From contig NC_051063.1 in assembly GCF_004664715.2 (NCBI RefSeq), positions 112,072,329 to 112,136,328 of the forward strand: DNA of 64,000 nucleotides. Direction: 5' to 3'. Position numbers and translations under genes: made by a program. The notes beneath the pieces are model-generated. The model was not told where the DNA came from. It did no database searches and worked only from the letters and a program-made list of their open reading frames with translations. Position 1 is the stretch's first letter. Every line of letters begins with the position of its first letter. Of the stretch, positions 21,502 through 32,412 are shown one piece after another. Source of the stretch: Peromyscus leucopus. Taxonomy: Eukaryota; Chordata; Mammalia; Rodentia; Cricetidae.

Positions 21502-22560
21502 CGCATTCAAGCAAGCAAACCTTGCAAACCTCTGACTTGTCTCTCAGTTCTCCTTCACCTGCACTGTGAAGGCTGGAGGGGCACCACACTGGGATTTCAT
21601 TTTCCACCAACAGGCTGGAAGCGGGGGCGGAGAGTGACGCTTAGAAAAAGTCCTTGGGCCCCCAAGTGGTTAACTCAAGAACTCATTTGTTTCCTGCCGT
21701 CTGGAGGCAGGTGCTTGATGAGACTTTCATGCACCTGCAAATCCTGGCATTTTGCTTCCTGGGGAAGAGAGAAAAACAGCCCTCCTGCTCATTAATCCTC
21801 TCTAAGGCGGGAGCTTCTGTCTGCAAAACATGTTTGCTGAACAGATCTAAAAAAGGTCCTTCCAGCCCCAACTTGCTGTTTCCCGCATTTGTACAGGCAG
21901 GCTCCCTCTGTCCTCCATTCCCCAAAGCAACACTATCACCAAAGTCTGGGGTCCGCCCCACAGTCCTCTGGTTTGTGTTCTCCACAGCGAGGCCTGCGTC
22001 TAATCTTTTCTCTGCAGAAGCCTTCCTGTGCCAGCTGGATGGCATCCTTACTTCCCTCTTCAGTCTCCTACCTCACCGGCACTGACACACCCTACCCCAC
22101 ACCCATCCCCCACTGCCACACCCTGTCTCACTCCCGCCCCTATCCCCCCACCCACCCCTGCACAGGTAATCACACATGCAGCTAGTCAGTCAGCCTTAGT
22201 TCTGAGCCATTACCCAGAATGGGTCCAAGCACTTCCCCCGTGTTCCTCCATCCCAGAGGCCAGAGACCCACCAAAGACAGGTATGTCTCCTCCCTGCTGG
22301 AAGACCTGCACTTCAGGCTGGACCCTGTTCTCGGCTATTTAGATTCCCTCTTCACTGGATGCAGGAGCAGCATTTAAAAGAAGTGCCTCCATGCTCTGGG
22401 AGACAAATGGATGAGGATAAAACACAGGGATTCCAAGTCTGTCTCCCAAGAACAACTGTTTGCCTAGCATCTAGATGCTTTATACACTGGCCCATTCCAT
22501 TTGTAGAACAGTCCTCTGGGGAAGGAATTCTTAAACACCATCGCTATCAATAGGTTTAAT
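21502..22560. other. Unique pyrimidine-rich intronic block
   Basis: A kilobase without recognised repeats and relatively C-rich for this window. It has overlapping open frames of about 100-143 codons on both strands. None shows a recognisable domain, and open frames on both strands point to base composition rather than coding. Confidence 0.5.
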
Positions 22561-22599
22561 AGCTGGGGTGGATAAAGAAAATATAATGCATGCACAGTG

Positions 22600-22890
22600 C
22601 ATGAGTTTTAGCCTGCCATAAATAAGAATAAAAAGTATGACATTTGCAGGAAAATGAAGAGAACTGGATATGATCATATTAGGCAGAATAAGCCAGACTC
22701 AGACAAATATTGCATGCTTGCTCTCACATGTAGAACCTGCATGACATGGGTATACGCATATGTACACACATTTGACATCGAAGTATGAGGGGGACCATTT
22801 GGGATGCAGAAGACGATTTGTGGGAGGGGACAGGAGAAGATAACAGAAATGAATATGGTCAAGTAAATGAAGCATTCCATAAAAGGTCAT
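22600..22890 (+). repeat. Old L1 fragment (late ORF2 / 3' region)
   Basis: A degraded L1 stretch: 'aaaatgaagagaactggata', 'aataagccagactcagacaa', 'cttgctctcacatgtagaac'. Confidence 0.65.
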
Positions 22891-22944
22891 CGTGAAACCC
22901 CTCACTTCATACAACATACATATACTAACATTTTTTCTATTATT

Positions 22945-23300
22945 GTGTGTAAGAGAGAGAGAGAGAGAAAGTGGGAGAGAGAACGCACAGGTGGGCATTA
23001 GCTACAGCATGTGTGCAGCTCAGAGGACAACTTTGGGGAGTCAGTTCTTGCCTCCCACGGTTTTGAGGCAGGGCTCCCCTCTTGTTTCTGCATACTTCTT
23101 GTGCTACATCCCTCCGGCTATCTAGCTTGAGAGCTTGAGGGAATTTCCCGTCTCCACCTCCCAGCTTTCCGAGGAGTACTGGGATTATACATGCAAATCA
23201 CATCTGGCTTTTTACATAGGTTCCAGGGACCAAGGTCAGGTTGTCAGGCTTGCCACCATACTGCTTTCACCCACGGAGCCATCTCCCTGGTACCACAAGA
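22945..23300 (-). repeat. RSINE/B4-type SINE, old
   Basis: Inverse tRNA head 'tttcacccacggagccatct', inverse B1-like centre ('gtactgggattatacatgca') and 'cagctcagaggacaactttg'. Preceded by a short GA run. Confidence 0.65.
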
Positions 23301-23429
23301 AAAAAAATTAAGTTTCTACATCTGTAGAATACTTCTAGATGGCTAAGTGCTTTCTTGTGCACTAATTTATGTTTAATTTATGTGTATCCTGGCAAATTCC
23401 TATAGAACAGATAGGGTACAAATTCTCTC

Positions 23430-23431
<2 letters not shown>

Positions 23432-23489
<58 letters not shown>
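23432..23489. repeat. (AC)29 microsatellite
   Basis: Perfect AC run of 58 bp. Confidence 0.99.
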
Positions 23490-23490
<1 letters not shown>

Positions 23491-24404
23491 CTTGCCCTAA
23501 GCCATATGTCACCTGCAGATTTTCTGTCAGAAATGTATCTTGAACACCCCCTCTCCTCCACCCTTGTCCTGCCTACACCATTGTGGCTCAGGCCTAAACA
23601 GCGCGCATGCAGCAGTCTACAATAGACTTCTAGCCGGGCTCCGGATGACCTATCCACCAAGTATTTTTGCTCAAAGACCCTACTAATTCTCAGCTTTGTA
23701 GATGGGTTGAGTTTAAATTCCTTGGGTGAACATAAGAAGTCTCTGACCCACATGTACATCTCTCCAATCGCCACAGAACTCAAGTCCCCATCACACAGGT
23801 TTGTCTCAAATACCTGCTGCCCTTGGGCATTCATCCTTGCCTTTCCCCTCCTTAGCCCAGCCTTCCTCTTGCTGAGGAACTCCATCTCCCCAGATGAAGC
23901 TCTCAAGTCCTGTATGCAATGTCTCTTTCTCCATATCTCCCCAGCCCTTGTAAAGACAAAGCCCTCTCATCTAGCACATTATAAATATTATCCATTTTTC
24001 TTAAACTCAAACCAGAACTCAGTGATCATTACTAAAGAAATGAGAAAAATAAGCTAAAATCAGAAGTATTTTTCCAGGAGTTCTAGACTTCAAGACATCT
24101 AGTTAATCAAGAAGCCCAGCAAAGAGCTGCAAGGCACAAAGGTCTGTGTGACCGATGGTGATGGGTAAAAATCACCAAGAGATAAAATCTGAGGAAAATC
24201 CTGAGGTTAAAAAAAAAAAAATGTTTTCTGAGAATCTTACCCCAGGAACAAGATGTCTAGGAATCAAAGGCAGAAGTCCAAACCTCCTTTAAGATAATAG
24301 ATAAATAATTAGCCACTGGCATTTAACCTAGAGAAGTCAAGGATGACATCCAAACATCAACAAACGAGGAACAAGAGCACAGCTCCCCCCAGAACACAGT
24401 TTCA
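23490..24404. other. Unique intronic sequence
   Basis: No repeat or exon recognised. A 116-codon plus-strand frame at 23707-24057 overlaps a minus-strand frame that runs into the AC tract. Neither resembles a known protein. Confidence 0.5.
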
Positions 24405-24625
24405 ATATTCATCAAATGCCTTAACAAGATCCATCCTCTGACCCTGCAATTCTGCTTCTAGGAATGTCCGCAGGGAATGGATCCAAGATCTGCACAAGGA
24501 TGCACTGATGACAAGTCCATTCCAGCATCACTTGGACGAGGCTCTCAAGATGGAGGCCAGAGTGAACTTATATCCTGCTGTACATAAGTAAATACACTTT
24601 CAGAGAGCACAATGATGTAACATGT
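24405..24625 (+). repeat. Old L1 ORF2 fragment
   Basis: 'tctgaccctgcaattctgct' with 'tctaggaatgtccg' is the diverged 'late ORF2' signature of old mammalian L1s. Confidence 0.55.
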
Positions 24626-24629
24626 GTGA

Positions 24630-24905
24630 TGTTTCATATTGACAGGACCTAGGAGCAAAGCCTCTGAGTATGTCTGAGGGAGTATCCAGATTACTTAATT
24701 GAGGTGGAAGACCCACCTTGACCACTTAACCAAATTCTGACTACAGAGGCTACTGTGACTGCGGTCTCAGGCTCCTGCTGCCATGACTTCCCCACTGTGG
24801 TGGACTGGACCCTCAAACTGTGAGCCAAAATAAGGCCTCCGTTATCTTCAAGTTACTGCTGTCATGTATTACATCACAACACCAGGACAAGTAACTACTA
24901 CATCA
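24630..24905 (+). repeat. Rodent medium-length repeat
   Basis: 'gtggaagacccaccttgacc' and 'aaactgtgagccaaaataag', ending 'accaggacaagtaactac'. It shares its layout with 37665-38040. Confidence 0.55.
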
Positions 24906-25780
24906 TGAAACAGATCCTTGGGGAAAAGCACATTTTAAAAAATCTTTACTTCAGGTTGGTGCTATTGAGTAGCTCAGGAGGCATTATCACGCTTGGAGGC
25001 CATTGAAGATAGACTTCCCCTTCACTGTGGGCTTTGGACCCCACCTCCCACTTCCCGGACAACTCTAAAAAGGGAAATATCACAACTTCCCCAAATTTAA
25101 GATTTAAATTATGATATGAATGGATAAAGGTTTCAGGGCTTTGATGAAGTCCACTGAGGGAAAGTCCTGGTCAAAAGAACAGAAGGGTGAGCTCTGTCTC
25201 TGGCCCTTGATAGAAAAATGGCATTATGATCTACTCCAGAGATGAAAACATTACATGCTATTGTCTCCTCCCTTAAGAGTTAATCCAGCTAAGCTTGTCA
25301 ATCACCTGCTCAGGAAAGCATTCCTTAGGAAAGCTGATTCGCCTGAGGACAAGGTAAGGAGATGGGAGGAATAATTATCCTCTTAGAGATAACGCACTTA
25401 GCCTTCCCAGAGCACCCTCCCTCTCAGCAGCCACTTACAGCCCGCCTGCTTTCTGAGTTCTAACTCAAAAAGTGTAACTTCTTGTTCTTCTTACTTTTCT
25501 TTTGGATACTGGCCAAAGCCTTATTGTTTTCCCTGACACTCTGGGCTTTTTCCACTCTTTTTCTGAAATCCCCTTCCCTATTCTGTCATGTAGCTGCTCG
25601 TCAACCTCCATTGCCAAACAACTGGCATTCTCGGACCCAGACTCAAAGTTCTCTCTTCCTCTTCTCCATCTCCCTCCTCCTGGCAACTGCCAAGATTTAC
25701 AGCTTGCCTACCCTGTTTTGTTTGTTTGTTTTCTCCTTTCAAACTTTAATAAAATTGTTCTTGAGCTTTTTTTGAGTCCA
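24906..25780. other. Intronic sequence with an AATAAA near its end
   Basis: No clear repeat. A pyrimidine-rich stretch ends in 'actttaataaaattgttctt' (25741-25763), which looks like the 3' part of an old LTR or retroposon but could not be assigned. Confidence 0.4.
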
Positions 25781-25938
25781 TTTTTTTTTCTTCTTTTTTC
25801 CAAGACAGGGTCTCACCATGTAGCCCTGGCTGTCCTGGAACTCTCTCTAGAACAGGCTGGCCTGGAACTCTTAGACATCTACCTGCCTCTGCCTCCTAAA
25901 GTCTGAGATTAAAGGCATATGCTACCACTGCCCAGCCT
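25781..25938 (-). repeat. B1 SINE
   Basis: Inverse B1: T-rich start, 'caagacagggtctcaccatg', 'gagattaaaggcatatgcta', 'cactgcccagcc'. Similar flanks: TGAGTCCATTT / TGAGTTCATTT. Confidence 0.92.
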
Positions 25939-26269
25939 GAGTTCATTTCTAAACTGCTTTATTACCAATATTAAGAACCCAGAAGGGAACCCTGATTTTC
26001 CTGGTAATAGCAAGATTAGGAATAACTTTTTTTTGCTTATGCATTTATATATTTCCCATGTTTTCTTCAGAAGATGCCTCCTTGAATAAATAGGACTTAT
26101 TTAGAAAAAATGGGCATTATTAAACTATCATTGGACTCAATGGTGGTAAAAGAAACATACTTGTGGGTACACAAGTGCAATGGTAGTGGCCATTCCCATT
26201 CACATGGCTCTCTAGAACACCATCTAACCAAAGCCATAGAAGGCACACCTTCCATGCAGGGGCTTCACT

Positions 26270-26645
26270 GCTGGGAATTCACTTGAAGGGAAGAACTGGA
26301 CAAATGGAAAATGGTAACTGAACAAAGAAATGCTCATCACCTCTTAGCTAACAGAGTAAAGAACTGGAAGCAATACAGATGTCCAAGGAGAGTTAGCTCA
26401 TATAGAACCCACACCATCCTATGCAGGGCAGCCATTAGAAATGCCAATTATGAAAACCATGCAGAAATATGAAACAATATGAGCAATAGGAAAGAAATGC
26501 ACAGAGCTGCATTGTTAGGATGGCAGTTATTTATGTGAACAAGGGAATTCGGAATGTAAAACATACTCTGGATTAAAATTATGGGATTCCAGGCATGTTA
26601 TGTTTTAAATTTCATCTTCCTTTAAACATCAAATACACATGTTTC
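26270..26645 (+). repeat. Ancient L1 fragment
   Basis: 'gtaaagaactggaagcaata' with 'cagatgtccaagg' is the degraded ORF2 end signature of ancient L1s, followed by low-similarity 3' sequence. Confidence 0.5.
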
Positions 26646-26744
26646 TAATGTGAAGAAACAGGAAAATAAATTGGCAATAGGAGCACAATCTGTTTCAGCA
26701 TACAGCATGCCCCTCCATCTCTTCCTCGTCAGTGGTACACTTAG

Positions 26745-26855
26745 TCCTATCAGTGGGGAGGCAAAGGCTGATGAACTACTCTGTGAGTTTGAGGCCGGCC
26801 TGCTCTACACAAAGAGTTCCAGTCCAGCCAGAGCTACATAGAAAGACTGTCTGTC
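26745..26855 (+). repeat. B1 SINE, 5'-truncated
   Basis: 'tgtgagtttgaggccggcct', 'ttccagtccagccagagcta', 'catagaaagactgtctg'. Confidence 0.8.
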
Positions 26856-26858
26856 AGG

Positions 26859-27066
26859 GAGCTGGAGAGAGCTCAGCAGTTAAAAGCACATGCTGTTCTT
26901 ACAGAGGACCTGACTGGAAATTGACTTGGTTCCCAGTACCCACATCAGGTGGCTGACAACTGCCTGTAACTCCAGCTCCAGGAGATATGACACCTCCTTC
27001 TGGCCAACAAGGGCACACATATGGTGTACACACCCATACACATAAATAAAAATAAAATAAATCTTT
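26859..27066 (+). repeat. B3-type SINE
   Basis: 'gctggagagagctcagcagt', 'cttggttcccagtacccaca', 'cctccttctggccaacaagg', with an AATAAA-rich tail. Confidence 0.85.
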
Positions 27067-27274
27067 AAAAAATATCAAAATAAAACAAAATGAAGTCAAT
27101 TTTTAAAAGATATTTCATAAAATTATTTCAACTTTTAAAAGAATAGGGAGCTGAACACAAGTCCTAAATGAAAACATCTTGGTGATTTGTTTCAAGGTCT
27201 ATAAAGAGGCATCATCTAATGTTTGTTTTTAAGCAAAGAACAATAAGTATGCCAGTGTGACAAAACAGATAGAT

Positions 27275-27825
27275 TGTAGTTGGTTGTCTGCCCTTTTAGG
27301 GGGCCTGCCACCGAGCTCCCAAATAAATTATACACATGATTATTATATTATACACAGAGGTTTATTCTTAATTATAAATGCCCAGCCTTAGCTTGGCTTG
27401 TTTCTTGCCAGATTTTCTTAACTTTAAATTATCCCACCTACCAAAAGGAAAAGTCTCTGGGCTTTTTTCCTTTTCTTACTTCTGTATATCTTACTTTTAC
27501 TCTTACTCTGTGGCTCACTGTGTGGCTGTGTGGCTGGCCCCTAGCATCCTCTTCTCCTATTCTCTTGCTTTTTCTTTTTTTCCTCCCAGATTTCTCCTTC
27601 TCTTTATTCTCTCTGCCTGCCAGCCTCACTTATCCTTTCTCCTACCTTGCTATTGGCCATTTAGCTCTTTATTAGACCATTAAGTGATTGAGACAGGCAA
27701 AGTAATACAGCTTCACAGAGTTAAACAAATGCAACATAAAAGAATGCAGCACATCTTTGCATCATTAAACAAATGTTCCACAGCATAAACAAATGTAACA
27801 CATCTTAAAATACTATTCTCCAGCA
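27275..27825 (-). mobile_element. Solo LTR, cricetid ERV type, with 6-bp target duplication
   Basis: A 551-bp LTR-like element bounded on the plus strand by TGTAGTTGG and CTCCAGCA, i.e. TG...CA on both strands. It is flanked by a perfect 6-bp duplication ATAGAT (27269-27274 and 27826-27831). On the minus strand it begins TGTTGGAGAATAG, contains a poly-A signal in 'gtctaataaagagct', and ends near 'gggagctcggtggcaggccc'. The same 5' region occurs at 48364. It is oriented in the sense of RAB30. The 6-bp duplication is typical of ERV class II. The family name (mys-like) is inference. Confidence 0.88.
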
Positions 27826-27831
27826 ATAGAT

Positions 27832-28639
27832 TGCTCCACATGTCTAACACTGTAGAGGACTTCTTAGATCGATGTCAGTATCAGTGAGACAAGAGCAAGA
27901 AAGCACTGGTACTAAGGCTGAAGTAGCTGGAGAGCAGAAGGAATTTTACAAGACTCTGAAAGCAGAAAGGATGCCATAGTAAATGTTCAGATCAGAAAGA
28001 CCTTGAAGGGAACAGATCCAGTTGGTTGTTTGTCCAGAATATTTAACCTCCTGTACATGGCTCATGTCCTTATTCTGTTCTTCCCCTGCTCTGACCTTCA
28101 CTGAGGCCAAACTCCTCTGCAAGGCAGCAGCTGCAGAGGCTTCTCCCCCATCCCTCCCCACCCCCTTTTCTCTGCATTCAGTCCATGCTCTGCTCTGGGT
28201 CCTAGTGAGAGGACTCTGGGTGCAGTTGTTACAGAGGGGATCCATTTCTGCAGAAGTGTGAACCTTCTGTGCTTCCAAACAATGGGTACCCACAACAGAA
28301 ACCTACTATTCATCAACTGCCTGCCTGTGACACTGCCCTCTGTTCCTATGGAGGAAAGCTGTTTTGTTGGACTGGTTGAGATGTAGTATGTCACCAACAG
28401 AGCAACGTCCCTCATGGTCAAGGAGAAACAGAACTTGCCGTTTGCTGTCTGTAATACTGTCTTTAGAAATCAGCCTCTATACAAGATGCAATGTGACTCC
28501 ACTGCAACCTGCTAATGAACTAATCCTATTCTGTCACTGCAACTTGCAAATCTCTTTCAGGGCTCCCTGCTGCCTTCACAAAGTCATCTGTAGGAGGAAA
28601 TGCAGTGCCCTGATTGAAAGAGAGAACATTAAATTCAAA
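27832..28639. other. Unique intronic sequence
   Basis: No repeats or exons recognised. Frames of 115, 107 and 182 codons overlap on both strands and none resembles a known protein. Confidence 0.5.
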
Positions 28640-28724
28640 CTGCCTAAGTCAGGAGCTCATCTCTGTCATGAGTTAGGTGGCCTTAGGCAAATCTCCTATC
28701 CTCTTGGTGACTATTCTATTATTC

Positions 28725-28782
<58 letters not shown>

Positions 28783-29200
28783 ACTTTTGTGTGTACTTTT
28801 GTGTGTATGCGTGGGTGTACTCACCTATGCATGCATGTGTGGAGGTCAGAGGTTGAGTTCAGATGTCTTCCTCTGTCATTTCCCACCTTATTTTTTGAGA
28901 CAAGGATTTTAACTAAACCTGGAGCATGGTGTTTGTCTAGGCTAGTTGGCCAACATGGCCCCAAGATCTGCCTGTCTACCAGCAACCCTCCCTCAAGGCT
29001 GGAGTTACAGGAGCACATTATCATGCCCGGCCTCTTCGGCTGGAGATTCAAACTCAGGTCCTCATTTTCACACAACAAGCACTTTATTCACTGAGCCATC
29101 CCATCCTGCCCTGGTGCCTAAGTTCCTTTATTTGTAAATAAGCATTATAATAATACCTACCTGTAACTATGCCTACCAAAGAGCCTGGCATTCCAGAAAT
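28640..29200 (+). repeat. MIR split by a later TG run and RSINE-type SINE
   Basis: MIR 5' half at about 28640-28727 ('catgagttaggtggccttag', 'gcaaatctcctatcctcttg') and 3' half at about 29105-29200 ('cctttatttgtaaataagca', 'ataataatacctacctgtaa'). The insertion between them is described separately. Confidence 0.6.
28728..29102 (-). repeat. RSINE/B4-type SINE with (TG)n end
   Basis: TG run (28728-28780), then 'atgtgtggaggtcagaggtt', an inverse B1-like middle ('ggctggagttacaggagcac') and inverse head 'ttattcactgagccatccca'. Confidence 0.7.
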
Positions 29201-29569
29201 CCTCAGGCAAAGTACAGAGCTGTGCCATTATCATTATGGCCGGATTTCCAAGCATGTGCCAATTTCCTAGCAGGATATACAAGACCCAGCCCCTGCACAG
29301 CGCTCTGGTTTTGTTTCCTGCAATGTCAATGCCATAGCTGTGACTGGGATCACAAGTTGGAGTAGGCTCCTAGAGTCTGGGCCAAAGTGGGCTCATCCCA
29401 CCACACATTTAGCCATGGGGCATTTTCTGCCTGTTGACTACTAAGGAAGATCTCTGAAGTCCCCTCCTCGGAGCAATTAGTCACCCCTCTTTTGTACCTC
29501 CTCCCTGTTCTACAGGAACATGTTCATACATTTCTTGGTTTACTACCCATTTCCTCCACTAGGCCTTAT
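29201..29569. other. Unique intronic sequence
   Basis: Nothing recognised. Confidence 0.5.
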
Positions 29570-29652
29570 GACAGGGGCCCCTGTGAATTTCTAGTTGTAT
29601 CTTCATAGCCCAGTACTCCAATAGATGCTAAGTAAATATTTATTCAGAAAAC
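29570..29652 (+). repeat. L2 LINE 3' end fragment
   Basis: 'tatcttcatagcccagtact' and 'aatagatgctaagtaaatat' match the L2 tail pattern. Confidence 0.5.
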
Positions 29653-29884
29653 AGAAAAAGAAAAGTTGACCAGTATTCACAAAAGCCAAGGATGCTATTC
29701 AAAGAAAGTAACCACCAGGATGAGGATGTCAAACCCTCAGACACCTTGATCCATACAGGCAAACAGACATCCATACAAAAAATAAAAATAAGACGTGACT
29801 GAGGACAACACAGATGTTGACCTCAGACCTCTACAGACATGCATGCATATCTACCCACAAAAAGGGCACAAAATCAATCAATAA

Positions 29885-29902
29885 ATACATACATGCATAC
29901 AT

Positions 29903-29949
<47 letters not shown>

Positions 29950-29960
29950 TATACACACGC
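29885..29960. repeat. (ATAC)n/(AC)n microsatellite
   Basis: ATAC units followed by a perfect AC run, then mixed ATAC. Probably the tail of an old SINE (about 29795-29884, 'ttgacctcagacctctacag'). Confidence 0.9.
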
Positions 29961-30210
29961 ATATATACACCTAAAAGAAGTAGCCTTAGATTTGACATGA
30001 AAGCTACTGAGTGAGAGAGACAAGGATAGTTCTGGTGGAACATTGGGAAATGATTAGTTGAGGACAAAGAGTAAAGCCAAACCTACAGGCAACTTGGAAA
30101 TCTGTATCAGAAATGAGACACAGAAAGTTAGAGCTGGCGATAGGGCTATCATATCAATATGCTTTTAATTAAGAAAGGAATTTACTTCGGAAAGTTTAAG
30201 AGATAACATT

Positions 30211-30314
30211 AGGCTGAGCAGTGATTGGCGCACACCTTTAGTCCAATACTAAGGAGGTAGAGGCAGGGAGATAATCAAGTCCCAGGACAGCCAGGGACAC
30301 AGAGAAACCCTGGA

Positions 30315-30350
<36 letters not shown>

Positions 30351-30395
30351 CAGAGACAGAGACAGAAAGAGAGGCAGAGAGACAAAGAGAGACAG
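30211..30395 (+). repeat. B1 SINE with internal deletion and GA/GACA tail
   Basis: B1 start 'gctgagcagtgattggcgca', then a jump to 'ccagggacacagagaaaccc'. The tail is (GA)n/(GACAGA)n to about 30395. Confidence 0.8.
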
Positions 30396-31440
30396 AATAT
30401 TAGAAAAGTAGGAGAGTTCTTAGGAACTCCCTGGAGTTGGCTTCTTTTGGATTCCTGGTGAAGAAACACTGGAACGCGTCTACTTGGCACTGAGAATTCG
30501 CCATGTCAGAGTAGATTTAATGAGAGTGGAAGGAAGGACAGAGCTACAAATTGCAAAGGCCTTATAGGAAAACTTGAAAGTCGGTAATGTCCCCACGATT
30601 AAAAAAATAAAACTAAACTGTTGTCAGAGGAGCTAGGTCTGCTCTGAGCACCCAGTGCATCCCCTTGTGGCCACACCATCACCATCATCTCTAATGCACA
30701 CAGAGGGTTCTCTGGAAAGATGCCAAGCCCCGGTTCTGAAGATAACCACAACAAAGCTGAGCAAGCCAACAAAAACATACATCCCCTTCTTGCATCTCTG
30801 TGAGCAAGCTCTGTTCTTCATTACAGACTGGGTTTGCTTTCAAATGTCATTGATGTTTGCAATATGTCAGGGGTTCCACTAACTGTGGGACCCTTGCTGG
30901 TGTTGTTGCCTTTTTATGTTCAGAGTCCAGTTGTTGAGACAATGGAGACATGGGAAAACCACATTTCCGTGTCAGTAGAAAAACTAAGGAATTAACTCTG
31001 CAGTGCATCAGAAAGGCTTTTTAATGCCAGTGTACCTTCAACAAGACTAAGATGGAAATGAAAGCACATGACAGTTTAGAATTTTTCTTTGCTAGTTTCC
31101 TTAGGTTGCAAATGGCCACACATTCTATTTCATCAGCAGCTCTTTTCATGCATGACCTGCTTATCACATGGCAGCACAATGCTACTCTGCCTAGCTGCAT
31201 CGTTCTATAGCTTACCATTGCCTGTTCCGGTCTATTCCTGCTTCCAGGGCAATGGAGAGCCATCTCCCTCAGAGTCCTCCTGGCCTCTCCTCTGAAATTT
31301 CATCGTAAGACCAGGTTATGTGAACCACACACCTTTAGCTCTTGATCATATCAAATCTTGAAACTATTCTCTGGTTCAAGAGTCAGAGTGGGAGAAAGAG
31401 TGCTTCAGGAAATCCAAGACACTTACTGGCCACTGTTAAC
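30396..31440. other. Unique intronic sequence
   Basis: No repeats, exons or RNA genes recognised. Short frames on both strands have no familiar content. Confidence 0.5.
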
Positions 31441-31444
31441 AGGA

Positions 31445-31680
31445 GCCAGGAGCCTAGTAGTGGATTCAGATGGACTGGGGTTGGAATTGCAGCTCTATCC
31501 CTCTTACTAGCTGAAGGGTCCTGAGCAAGTTACTCTCCGAGGCTTGGCTCCTTCATCTAGAATGTGGAAACAGTATCACCTACCTCAAGACCTGCTATGA
31601 AAGTTTAGTGAGGTACTTTGGTAAAACCCCCATCGTGGTACCTGGCACATAGCAAGTGCTCCAGAAACACTAATTCTCTT
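31445..31680 (+). repeat. MIR SINE, near full length
   Basis: Well-preserved MIR: 'gattcagatggactggggtt', 'cttactagctgaagggtcct', 'gagcaagttactctccgagg', 'acctggcacatagcaagtgc'. Confidence 0.85.
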
Positions 31681-31689
31681 GGCCCCAAT

Positions 31690-31815
31690 CACTTTGTAAG
31701 TGGCAGTTTCTCCAATAAGAAGTTCAGGAAGACAGATCATACTCTGTATGTTGTATTAAACTGCCCATAGTCCCGAGCACATAGCTCAACACATTTGTAG
31801 GCCCTTGACGAATCA
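31690..31815 (+). repeat. L2-like 3' fragment
   Basis: 'gtcccgagcacatagctcaa' and 'tttgtaggcccttgacgaat' resemble an L2 tail. Weak. Confidence 0.4.
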
Positions 31816-31929
31816 TTTCCTAGTTGGATTTCAAACAAGAAAGATGGCTGTAGATTTGCCTTATATCAAACCAGGTTAAGGCCAGCATTGTGTAAAGCAA
31901 TAGAAAACACACCTGCTATAGTCCTTTCT

Positions 31930-32291
31930 TTCTTTTTTTTTTTTTTTTTTTTTGGTTTTTCGAGACAGGGTTTCTCTGTGTAGCTTTGCGCCTTTCCTGG
32001 AACATGCTTTGGAGACCAGGCTGGCCGCGAACTCACAGAGATCCGCCTGCCTCTGCCTCCCAGGCGGTGATGGCGCACACCTTTAATCCCAGCACTCAGG
32101 CAGCAGAGTCAGGCGGATCTCTGTGAGTTCCAGGCCAGCCTGGTCTACAGAGCAAGATCTAGGACAGGCACCAAAACTACACAGAGAAACCCTGTCTCTG
32201 CAAAACAAAACACAACACAACAAAACAAAACAGAAAAAAACTTCTTTAAGCCGGGTGGTGGCACACACCTTTAATCCCAGCACTCGGGGAG
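31930..32291. repeat. Inverted B1 cluster inside one target duplication
   Basis: Three B1 segments sit within a perfect 15-bp duplication GCTATAGTCCTTTCT (31915-31929 and 32292-32306). They are: a minus-strand 3' part (31930 to about 32060, starting at poly-T); a near-complete plus-strand B1 (about 32061-32237, A/C-rich tail); and a plus-strand 5' fragment of about 43 bp ('gccgggtggtggcacacacc') running to the right duplication. The outer pair looks like one insertion whose 5' end was inverted, with a second B1 at the junction. Confidence 0.85.
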
Positions 32292-32354
32292 GCTATAGTC
32301 CTTTCTAAGGACTGGTTAAAAGTCGGCTTCGCTGGCTTCCATTAACTGTTTGTA

Positions 32355-32412
32355 ACCTGGAGTGGGGGCGGGGGGTATGTGCCTTTAATCCTAGCACTTG
32401 GAAGGCAGAGGT
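32355..32412 (+). repeat. B1 fragment
   Basis: 'gtgcctttaatcctagcact' and 'tggaaggcagagg' with a G-rich 5' edge. Confidence 0.7.

Noticed and set aside
27378..27683. 101-codon plus-strand frame rich in Phe/Ser/Leu
   Set aside because: Lies wholly inside the solo LTR read in reverse. Hydrophobic composition comes from its pyrimidine-rich strand.
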